DNA of 5,806 nt from an uncultured Pseudomonadota bacterium (GTDB lineage Bacteria; Bdellovibrionota_B; Oligoflexia; Oligoflexales; CAILAO01): NCBI GenBank assembly GCA_903832105.1, contig CAILAO010000924.1, forward strand, positions 1 to 5,806, read 5' to 3'. Both the position numbers and the translations under genes were made by a program. A model generated the notes under the pieces. It saw only the letters and a list, made by a program, of their open reading frames with translations, ran no database searches and was not told where the DNA came from. Position 1 is the first letter of the stretch, and every line of letters begins with the position of its first letter. Below are positions 1 to 4,251 of this stretch, piece by piece.

Positions 1-45
1 GAACAAGCTTTTAAAGAAAAAGGGCTGACGAGTAAAGCAGGTTGA
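1..45 (+). CDS. C-terminal end of an upstream gene (partial)
   Basis: The first frame is open from the window edge to a TGA at 43-45 and encodes 14 residues ending in FKEKGLTSKAG. The other two plus-strand frames stop by position 27. The charged, Lys-rich tail is plausible for a protein C terminus, and a terminator-like hairpin begins immediately before the stop codon. Only 14 codons are visible, so no function can be given, and chance openness cannot be excluded. Confidence 0.4.
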   Translation, partial: EQAFKEKGLTSKAG

Positions 46-64
46 TTGAAATCTACCTGCTTTT
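34..64 (+). terminator. Probable intrinsic terminator of the upstream gene
   Basis: AAAGCAGGT (34-42) pairs perfectly with ACCTGCTTT (55-63). After one T-T mismatch the stem continues with GAT (44-46) against ATC (51-53), closing a TGAA loop. The GC core is followed by TTTT, giving the A-stem-T layout of an intrinsic terminator. The stop codon at 43-45 lies inside the hairpin. The T tract is short and partly in the stem, so strength is uncertain. Confidence 0.5.
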
Positions 65-67
65 ACC

Positions 68-97
68 CTGTACAGTAGACTGTACAAAGGCTGTACA
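68..97 (+). promoter_or_regulatory. Three CTGTACA boxes, operator- or iteron-like
   Basis: Identical heptamers CTGTACA start at 68, 80 and 91, so they are spaced 12 and 11 bp, about one helical turn. The first two also form an inverted repeat, TGTACAGT-AG-ACTGTACA (69-86), with 8-bp arms and a 2-bp spacer. Such phased sites normally bind a dimeric repressor or an initiator protein. The binding protein is not identified; the candidates in this window are the 397-777 protein and the HTH protein at 5298-5738. Confidence 0.5.
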
Positions 98-191
98 AGG
101 AGCCCTGCCGCCGTCGAAACATAAATTTTCTTTTAACCCTTGAAAACCATTACCGCCTTCACCCTCTGAAAATTTCAGTGTGACACCCCTT

Positions 192-238
192 CCCGCCTTG
201 ACCACCCACTCTCTACGATAGTAGGTGGTCAAGGCGGG
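192..238. repeat. Perfect 15-bp inverted repeat with structured loop
   Basis: CCCGCCTTGACCACC (192-206) and its exact reverse complement (224-238) flank a 17-nt centre. Inside it, ACT (208-210) can pair with AGT (220-222), leaving the loop CTCTACGAT (211-219). Outside the perfect arms, CACCCC on the left and GGGGTG on the right extend the stem after a small bulge. There is no T tract, so it does not look like a terminator. In single-stranded DNA this would be a very stable hairpin, as found beside nick sites of transfer origins or in single-strand origins. Confidence 0.75.
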
Positions 239-340
239 TGGGGTGAGGAATTGGGGGAGGAGGGATAGGCGGTATAAGGTGTGTGTATTATCTAAGGTAA
301 TAGAGGTGGCAGGGGTAAGTAGGATTAGGTGAATTGGTTT

Positions 341-376
341 GAGTTAAGAGAATTAAGAGAATTAAGAGAATTAAGA
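341..376 (+). repeat. Four tandem 9-bp repeats (GAATTAAGA)
   Basis: GAGTTAAGA at 341-349 is followed by three exact copies of GAATTAAGA (350-358, 359-367, 368-376). The array runs directly into the purine-rich AGGAAGGAG that serves as ribosome site for the gene at 397. The position suggests a binding array for the downstream gene's own product, or a replication-slippage tract that tunes expression. The unit is too short for a CRISPR repeat. Confidence 0.8.
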
Positions 377-396
377 AGGAAGGAGTTTCGGAAGAT

Positions 397-777
397 ATGA
401 AGAATTTAAAAGAACTGGATGCTAAGATTCAGATTTCGAAGAATGCAGATGATGTATTGATGGAATTCGTCGGAAAAGTTAATGATGGGTTTAATGGCGG
501 GAGGGTCGGTCGGGGTGAAGCGGCATCATGGATCATAATGAAGCTGGTTTCGGGCGGCGGTCTTGATCGAATCATTGAAGAGATCCGTAGGGATCATTTT
601 GATGAGGTCACTTATCTTCAGCACGTCGTGAGCGAGATGAAGGCATCTAAACGAACGGGCGAAGGAAAAGATGCTTTATCGCTGGCAGATCTTCTTAAGC
701 CGCTTTCGGCATCATCAAAGATTTCAAAAACAACCTCCTCATCTCCAGATCTAGCTAAAACAAAGCCGAAACCTTAA
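397..777 (+). CDS. Predicted ribbon-helix-helix-like DNA-binding protein
   Basis: A 126-residue protein starting at an ATG with AGGAAGGAG about 12 nt upstream. The N-terminal half reads as a short strand (KIQISK, residues 10-15), a helix (DDVLMEFVGKVNDGF, about 18-32), a glycine turn (GGRVGRGE) and a second helix (AASWIIMKLVS), the order expected of ribbon-helix-helix proteins. A charged helix follows to about residue 85. The last 30 residues are a Ser/Thr/Lys/Pro-rich, probably disordered tail. Such proteins act as dimers on repeated DNA sites: relaxosome accessory proteins, plasmid copy or partition regulators, antitoxins. The repeats just upstream are obvious candidate sites, which favours an autoregulated plasmid maintenance or mobilisation role. 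No toxin, ParA or relaxase gene follows. The fold call is by eye. Confidence 0.8.
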   Translation: MKNLKELDAKIQISKNADDVLMEFVGKVNDGFNGGRVGRGEAASWIIMKLVSGGGLDRIIEEIRRDHFDEVTYLQHVVSEMKASKRTGEGKDALSLADLLKPLSASSKISKTTSSSPDLAKTKPKP

Positions 778-1124
778 TCGGTCGGGTGGTCATGTTTCGA
801 CTGGAAGGCTAATAGCCAAAAAGACCGCTATCTATAATGAATATGTAGCTTTCATAAAAAGGTTTCCGTTCTCAGTATTTCCGTTATCGCCATCAGCACT
901 GCAAGTTTTGGTTCGTATTCGTTCTGACGTTTTGTTGTTTCGGCAGCGTTTATCAATTGATCTATTCTTTCATTTTAATTTGCTGGCCGCTTGCCCCAAG
1001 GGGTCTTCATTATCCATTCTCAGCGCAAAGAGACGCGCCATCTTCGGCGGGGCTCGACGTCACTTTCTTTGCCTAATGGCTTCGTCTGGACAAGACCCCG
1101 TAGGGCTTCGCTTTTTTCACTTTT
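778..1124. other. Stretch without a convincing gene
   Basis: This gap separates the 397-777 gene from the 1200-2164 operon. Open frames exist on both strands (for example 908-1126 plus and 1020-1223 minus), but they overlap each other, lack ribosome sites and have skewed composition. The part from about 985 to 1110 is GC-richer than its surroundings. It contains the palindrome CCCCAAGGGG (994-1003) and an inverted pair GGGGTCTT (1000-1007) / AAGACCCC (1092-1099). A weak hairpin around CCCGTAGGG (1097-1105), followed by CTTTTTTC (1111-1118), could be a plus-strand terminator. The minus-strand reading may be the decayed end of a gene, but I cannot name it. Confidence 0.4.
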
Positions 1125-1177
1125 GATCTCCTCCAGCAATTTTGCGAGAGGAGAATCAACGTGAAACTCCTCGCAAA
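1125..1177 (+). promoter_or_regulatory. Mutually exclusive hairpins around a Shine-Dalgarno sequence
   Basis: The ribosome-site sequence GAGGAG (1148-1153) can pair with either of two copies of its complement. Upstream, GATCTCCTC (1125-1133) pairs with GAGGAGAATC (1148-1157, one bulged A). Downstream, TTTGCGAG (1141-1148) plus GAG (1151-1153) pairs with CTCCTCGCAAA (1167-1177), a stem of 11 pairs with a 2-nt bulge. The loop of the second hairpin contains a GTG (1161) in frame with the gene at 1200. This geometry is typical of translational control or attenuation in a leader RNA. No ligand or protein partner can be inferred. Confidence 0.5.
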
Positions 1178-1199
1178 TATAAAATTGAAAGGATCTAAA

Positions 1200-1412
1200 A
1201 TGAACACCGACGCTACCAACCAAGAACAGAAAGAACGCCCAACCTACATTGAACCAAAAATCTTCTTAAGTCGTGATGGCGAATATTTAACAATACTGGT
1301 TCCAGGCAACTTCATCATTCGAAAGCATACCAATTATTTCAAGAAGCTGCTTGGCGTAGCCTTCACGCCAAAATCGAAACATGAATCAACCACGGAGGTC
1401 TCGGCTTTATAA
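1200..1412 (+). CDS. Small protein of unknown function, first gene of operon
   Basis: I place the start at ATG 1200, preceded by AAAGGA and a 6-nt spacer, giving 70 residues. A GTG at 1161 with a strong AGGAG seven bases upstream is in frame and would add 13 residues (MKLLANIKLKGSK), but it lies in the loop of a hairpin that hides its ribosome site. The protein has a polar N terminus, then a compact core (YIEPKIFLSRDGEYLTILVPG) that looks like beta strands with a DGEY turn, then a basic segment (IRKHTNYFKKLLG). The tail is polar. No signal peptide or membrane segment is seen. The next gene starts 30 nt downstream, implying co-transcription. I do not recognise the family. Confidence 0.68.
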   Translation: MNTDATNQEQKERPTYIEPKIFLSRDGEYLTILVPGNFIIRKHTNYFKKLLGVAFTPKSKHESTTEVSAL

Positions 1413-1442
1413 GCTGGGATCTTCCCTTTGAGGAGGTGCCCT

Positions 1443-1928
1443 ATGAAAACTTCGGATAATGACTTAATGAAACGTCTTGAAAAAATTGCTGAGAAAAAAG
1501 CTGTGAGGTTTTGCTATGGATGCTATAGAGAAGCACCCGAAGGCGTTTGCACGGAATGCCATAGCGACGATTTGATGTTTTTATTACCTCACGTCGGATG
1601 TGAGTATGGTCATTTGTGGATAATCGAACATCTTATCGGTGAAAACGTTCAAACAGTGAACATTGAAGAAATGTTTGAGTCCTCGATGGATGGTGCGTAC
1701 TCTGGCACCACAACGGTCGGGTGGCTTGAGGTGGATACCCTAACGGCTGTCAAAGAACTGGACCCTATCTCCTGGCAAATGGCCGTCCAAGAATATGAAT
1801 CTCAATTAGAAGACGACGGTGAAATCATATCGTTTGATAATGGTGGTTCATATTACCTTACAAGCGATGTTGAGAATTATGTTGAAGAGTCTGAAGAAGA
1901 ACTTTGTCTCTGCGAGGCTGAAGGCTAA
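1443..1928 (+). CDS. Acidic zinc-knuckle protein, possible DNA mimic
   Basis: A 161-residue protein. The start is ATG 1443, six bases after a near-perfect AGGAGG (1431-1436); the in-frame TTG at 1428 would place the ribosome site inside the gene and is rejected. Residues 1-22 form a basic helix. C24-x2-C27 and C36-x2-C39 make a zinc-ribbon-like knuckle, followed by a hydrophobic patch and a CEYG motif. From residue 30 to the end I count 32 Asp/Glu, one Lys and no Arg, which is extreme. Such polarity occurs in DNA-mimic proteins such as antirestriction factors carried by mobile elements, and in some anti-activators. No sequence match to ArdA, ArdB or ArdC motifs was evident to me. It lies between two small genes of the same operon. 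Function is open; the gene itself is secure. Confidence 0.9.
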   Translation: MKTSDNDLMKRLEKIAEKKAVRFCYGCYREAPEGVCTECHSDDLMFLLPHVGCEYGHLWIIEHLIGENVQTVNIEEMFESSMDGAYSGTTTVGWLEVDTLTAVKELDPISWQMAVQEYESQLEDDGEIISFDNGGSYYLTSDVENYVEESEEELCLCEAEG

Positions 1929-1942
1929 CCCCTTTGGCCTTC
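1920..1942 (+). other. Hairpin around the stop codon of the acidic protein gene
   Basis: GAAGGC (1920-1925) pairs with GCCTTC (1937-1942). The TAA stop (1926-1928) sits in the 11-nt loop, and the next gene begins 18 nt after the stem. There is no T tract, so this is unlikely to be a strong terminator. It could stabilise the mRNA or couple translation of the next gene to ribosomes ending here. It is short enough that chance is possible. Confidence 0.3.
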
Positions 1943-1960
1943 TAGTAAAGAGAAACTATC

Positions 1961-2164
1961 ATGTTTCCAAGTTTTGAAAAATTAATTGCAATTATCGTTA
2001 GTGCTTTTATTGGTCTTCATGTTATTGGACGCCAGGACCTCATCTGGAAGGCTGTCGCCCATATGCAATACTATGCGATGCACGAAGCATCAAAACCTTG
2101 GGGCTGTCCATCTGCTTTTAATAAGAGAGCCTGTAACAGCTATGATCCTTCAAGGTACAAGTAA
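1961..2164 (+). CDS. Small one-pass membrane protein
   Basis: A 67-residue protein starting 32 nt after the acidic-protein gene, with a weak ribosome site (AAAGAG, 1948-1953). Residues 8-23 (LIAIIVSAFIGLHVIG) form a hydrophobic segment, either a membrane anchor or an uncleaved signal. It is followed by a conserved-looking block RQDLIWKAVAHM (24-35) and a polar tail with two cysteines (GCPS and RACN). The RQDLIWKA block recurs in a degenerate copy at 5205-5264, in both cases facing an HTH gene, which supports this being a real gene. Here the convergent HTH gene survives only as a stub (2193-2257). Small membrane proteins paired with a regulator may be immunity, holin-like or sensor partners; nothing here decides. 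Confidence 0.72.
   Translation: MFPSFEKLIAIIVSAFIGLHVIGRQDLIWKAVAHMQYYAMHEASKPWGCPSAFNKRACNSYDPSRYK
2030..2052. repeat. Direct repeat block 1, left copy
   Basis: The 23-bp block starting CGCCAGGACCTC recurs at 5205-5227 with two mismatches, in the same orientation. It encodes RQDLIWKA in both places. The distance between copies is 3175 bp. Confidence 0.85.
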
Positions 2165-2192
2165 CGGCTTCGTTGTCAGCAAAATAATAGTG

Positions 2193-2257
2193 TTACCTCT
2201 TTTGCTTCGACATTTTCTTTGTTTGGACTTTGACACCGATCCAAGGCTTTCTTCAAC
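2193..2257 (-). pseudogene. Frameshifted 3' stub of an HTH regulator gene
   Basis: Read on the minus strand, this stretch encodes the last residues of a relative of the HTH protein at 5298-5738. Adding one base between 2240 and 2241 restores VEESLGIGVKVQ then TKKMSKQKR and a TAA stop. The intact gene has VEESLGIEIKAR then TKKMPKQKR and a TAG, so 16 of 21 residues agree. The nucleotides share an exact 17-mer (2241-2257). About half the codon changes are synonymous, so the two genes diverged while still coding and this one was truncated later. Nothing upstream of about 2258 resembles the rest of the HTH gene, and the downstream end of the 2289-2843 gene lies just beyond. It faces the intact membrane-protein gene at 1961-2164, exactly as the intact HTH gene faces the stub at 5205. 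Confidence 0.85.
2241..2257. repeat. Direct repeat block 2, left copy (exact 17-mer)
   Basis: CCAAGGCTTTCTTCAAC occurs here and at 5347-5363 in the same orientation, 3106 bp apart. A 17-bp exact match is very unlikely by chance in a window of this size. It is the best-preserved part of the duplicated HTH 3' end. Confidence 0.9.
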
Positions 2258-2288
2258 CACACTCGTTTAAGATTGTTGCACAATGACA

Positions 2289-2843
2289 TCAAGGGCGCTC
2301 GGAAGGTGCATAATCCCTCCAAATCAAAGGATATAAGCCATTCAACATGGCTTCTAGACTTGGGAGGACCGCGTTTGACGACTCATCCCACTTAATGGGG
2401 AATACTTTTATCGACGTCTGATCGAGCAGATTCCTGAGCTGCACTGAGTTACTGATGGGTACGAGTCCGATAGCACCCTCAACGGCGCTAACTCTCAGCA
2501 GAAGGGAGTTGAAAAAAGATTCTTTCTGGATGCGCTCTTGGAGTTGCGCATTTAAGACAGATCGCATGATTTCATCAAGAGCGCTTCCAGGAGCTTGCAG
2601 CATGTATATTTCAATTGGGCGATCCACACCGCCAACATTCTGCCAATTAGTGGACTCAGCCATCACTATCTTCCTCAGATCATTTACCGATAGTTCAGAA
2701 ACTTGATTTGACGGGTGCCCTATAATTACAACTATCTCCCATTTACTCGGTATTCTGTGGGCATCTTCCGGATTTGCTTTCGTTATTGATGAGCAAAGCA
2801 ACAGACTCAAAAACGTCGCTAATAAATAAGAAACACGTATCAT
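2289..2843 (-). CDS. Short PstS-like periplasmic solute-binding-fold protein
   Basis: A 184-residue protein starting at ATG 2843 with a strong ribosome site (AAAGGGGG, 8-nt spacer). Residues 1-23 form a signal peptide (basic MIR, hydrophobic core, TKA|NP cleavage), so the product is predicted periplasmic. Residues 36-97 carry the pattern of the phosphate-binding-protein-like fold: a strand (WEIVVIIGHPSN), then LSVNDLRKIVMAESTNWQNV, GGVDRPIEIY and PGSALDEIMRSVL. This matches the 'LS-x2-DL-x2-I-f-x-G...W-x2-GG-x-D-x-PI' signature of PstS-type proteins, with MAES in place of the usual glycine loop. At under 190 residues it is far shorter than full PstS (about 300-350), and no PstCAB transporter is nearby. 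Stand-alone short proteins of this type are usually of unknown role; here it may sense or bind an anion. It is the last of the minus-strand island genes. Confidence 0.88.
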   Translation of the reverse strand: MIRVSYLLATFLSLLLCSSITKANPEDAHRIPSKWEIVVIIGHPSNQVSELSVNDLRKIVMAESTNWQNVGGVDRPIEIYMLQAPGSALDEIMRSVLNAQLQERIQKESFFNSLLLRVSAVEGAIGLVPISNSVQLRNLLDQTSIKVFPIKWDESSNAVLPSLEAMLNGLYPLIWRDYAPSERP

Positions 2844-2936
2844 AAGATTATCCCCCTTTCATGTGGGAAAAATGGCATGCGAAACGCTACTATACATCTT
2901 GGTTTGGAACTAAATCCTCCAAGTCAACGCACGAAG

Positions 2937-3431
2937 TCAGTGGATTGGAACTGGCTTTGGAATAAATTCAATGGTGAAAAAGCCCGTGGTCACGAGTTCG
3001 TCAACGGTCGGCGAACGCCATTTATGTTCAGGTGTCCAGATGTACCCTGAGATTTCAAACTCAAAACCTCCGTCAGTACGTACCTTGAGGATCATCGATT
3101 CACCGTTTTCCGACAGCCCTTCATACACCTTTAGACGAGTGCCGGTATTGATGACTCTTTCATCTTCACTGTCAGGATGAACGAGCCATAGATTTAGCCC
3201 GAAACTGTCACGTCCGGCTTCTTTCTCAACTAGATTGGTCAAGGTAGCACGAGGACGTAGGGTAATATCTTTCGCGGTTCTCAATAGAGTGTTTCTTGGC
3301 AGAAACATCGCTGGAGTCGTACCAGTTACTTCTTTGATTTTACTGGTAGCATCGAATTCAGATCTACCGCAGCTTTGGAAAACAAAAAACGCAAGCGCAA
3401 AACCTATCATCATACTAATCTTGATTTTCAT
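2937..3431 (-). CDS. Predicted lipoprotein with CGRS N-terminal motif
   Basis: A 164-residue protein. I choose ATG 3431, preceded by AAAGGG and a 6-nt spacer; an in-frame TTG at 3446 would swallow that ribosome site. Residues 1-20 are a lipoprotein-type signal peptide ending FQSC, with Cys21 the predicted lipidated residue. The lipobox is imperfect because Phe and Gln occupy -3 and -2. After it comes CGRSEFDATSKIK, closely matching the start of the mature lipoprotein at 4252-5016. The segment from about 97 to 140 (NTGTRLKVYEG...ILKVRTDGG...ISGYIWTPEHKW) has the rhythm of a degenerate SH3-like beta fold, but that is tentative. It likely sits on the periplasmic face of a membrane. A good promoter lies 42 bp upstream, and the gap to the next gene (93 bp) suggests separate units or a loose operon. 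Confidence 0.87.
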   Translation of the reverse strand: MKIKISMMIGFALAFFVFQSCGRSEFDATSKIKEVTGTTPAMFLPRNTLLRTAKDITLRPRATLTNLVEKEAGRDSFGLNLWLVHPDSEDERVINTGTRLKVYEGLSENGESMILKVRTDGGFEFEISGYIWTPEHKWRSPTVDELVTTGFFTIEFIPKPVPIH

Positions 3432-3472
3432 ATGTTTCCCTTTCAAAGAAGATCTTCACTAAAAACGCGGCT

Positions 3473-3501
3473 CTTATATCGATTCTCGATGATAAACTCA
3501 A
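3473..3501 (-). promoter_or_regulatory. Sigma70-type promoter for the 164-aa lipoprotein gene
   Basis: On the minus strand, TTGAGT (3501-3496) and TATAAG (3478-3473) are separated by exactly 17 bp. They match the -35 and -10 consensus at 4 of 6 and 5 of 6. Transcription would start near 3466, leaving a leader of about 35 nt before ATG 3431. The match comes from inspection of an AT-rich region, so a false positive is possible. Confidence 0.5.
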
Positions 3502-3639
3502 CAAGTAAATTACTTATTAGTACATTTCGTACACATTACCAATTGTAAATCCGTCTATTGTCTTGACAGTGAGTGATCAGACTTTCTCATTAAATGCTCA
3601 ATATAGATACATTGATATGCGTGGATCTATCCGATTTTC

Positions 3640-3975
3640 TCAACTCAAATTGTCATTTCTGGCAACTGAATCGTTCAGTGTCAGTATTTGTTCTCGCAGC
3701 ATCTCAAGATTAATATCATCGGCAGTCTTCATGGTCATGCAATGTTCTTTAAGAACCGTGGAAAACAATTGATCAAGGCGCACTTCGTCACTTGATTCTA
3801 TTGGTGAAATCTCCTGTAACTGCGATAAAATCGAAACTTTATTTTCACATGTTAGAAGGGTCCATAGTGCATATACTTCCCGTTCCGCGTTTACAAGTCG
3901 CCATCGTGTGATGCGTCTAAAAAAAGTAAAAAGCAGACATATAATGATCAAACCTAACAAAGCATAAAAAATCAT
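3640..3975 (-). CDS. Small membrane-anchored protein of unknown function
   Basis: A 111-residue protein from ATG 3975, with a purine-rich ribosome site AGAAGGG placed close to the start. Residues 2-19 (IFYALLGLIIICLLFTFF) form one transmembrane helix, followed by a basic stop (RRITRWR). By the positive-inside rule the rest is cytoplasmic. The soluble part is mostly helical and charged (NAEREVYALWTLLTCENK, then a Ser/Glu-rich loop, then DDINLEMLREQILTLND), possibly a short coiled coil. There is no signal cleavage site or lipobox. Its neighbours on the same strand are two lipoprotein genes, so a membrane-associated role fits. It is 208 bp from the lipoprotein gene downstream and 276 bp from the one upstream. 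I do not recognise the family. Confidence 0.78.
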   Translation of the reverse strand: MIFYALLGLIIICLLFTFFRRITRWRLVNAEREVYALWTLLTCENKVSILSQLQEISPIESSDEVRLDQLFSTVLKEHCMTMKTADDINLEMLREQILTLNDSVARNDNLS

Positions 3976-4017
3976 TTACCCTTCTTTCTGTCCATTGCTA
4001 TAAAAAGCACACACATC

Positions 4018-4170
4018 ATGACGTGCATACGCTATGCCGTAAGTGAGTTAAGAGAAATTAATCATGAAGAGTTTCAGGTGTATGAAAAACAAAGACACCA
4101 CATGCGCCTATTAGATACTAGCTGCGGGATTGATGTTTTCAGTCAGGCTATGAATTTTCGATATTTTTGA
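4018..4170 (+). CDS. Possible 50-aa open frame or gene remnant
   Basis: An ATG at 4018 opens a 50-codon frame ending TGA at 4168-4170. Its product has a protein-like mix (SELREINHEEFQVYEKQRHH, then a Cys-containing tail), unlike most random frames in AT-rich DNA. However, there is no ribosome site before the ATG, and the frame stays open upstream, antisense to the 3640-3975 gene. It lies divergently in the gap between two minus-strand genes. It may be a chance frame, a short real gene or the tail of a lost gene. Confidence 0.2.
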   Translation: MTCIRYAVSELREINHEEFQVYEKQRHHMRLLDTSCGIDVFSQAMNFRYF

Positions 4171-4251
4171 AATTTTCGAATTTCTATTTCAATTCTAAAT
4201 TTCCAAATCTCTTCGCGTAAAAAGCAATAAATCAAAATTCATTAGACAAGT

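Larger units (their letters stand above)
46..396. other. Non-coding control region, candidate plasmid origin (oriT/oriV) or partition site
   Basis: No credible gene lies in this 351-bp stretch. By direct count, positions 101-220 contain 44 C and 14 G, while 221-396 contain 6 C and 72 G. The skew reverses at the loop of the inverted repeat at 192-238. The region also holds CTGTACA boxes, a CCGCCTTsACC motif repeated at 153-163 and 193-203, an outer inverted pair TACCGCCT (151-158) / AGGCGGTA (267-274), a G-run cluster (236-264) and tandem 9-mers ending at the ribosome site of the next gene. A weak promoter candidate is TTGGGG (251-256), 16 bp, TATAAG (273-278). Known transfer and replication origins combine such elements beside a small DNA-binding protein gene, but no relaxase or Rep gene is visible, so the assignment is inferred. 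Confidence 0.45.

Noticed and set aside
341..376. Short tandem repeats as a CRISPR array
   Set aside because: Units are 9 bp, contiguous and without spacers.
779..789. CGGTCGGGTGG repeated at 779-789 and 1714-1724
   Set aside because: A few exact 11-mer matches are expected by chance in 5.8 kb, and no flanking similarity is seen.
908..1223. Overlapping open frames of about 70 codons on both strands
   Set aside because: They overlap each other antisense, lack ribosome sites, and the minus-strand one runs across the leader and start of the 1200 gene. Possibly decayed coding DNA, but not a supportable gene.
1428..1442. TTG start extending the acidic-protein gene upstream
   Set aside because: It would put AGGAGG inside the coding sequence; ATG 1443 has ideal spacing to that site.
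2455..2706. Plus-strand open frame inside the PstS-like gene
   Set aside because: Antisense to a gene with signal peptide, family signature and strong ribosome site; it is a shadow.
3432..3446. TTG start extending the 164-aa lipoprotein
   Set aside because: The AAAGGG ribosome site lies within the extension, and ATG 3431 gives a normal signal peptide.
3563..3568. TTGACA on the plus strand as a promoter
   Set aside because: No acceptable -10 hexamer at 16-18 bp and no plus-strand gene follows.
4169..4184. GAAATT-TTCG-AATTTC hairpin as an intrinsic terminator
   Set aside because: The stem has almost no GC pairs and there is no T tract on either strand after it; it may reflect AT-rich composition.
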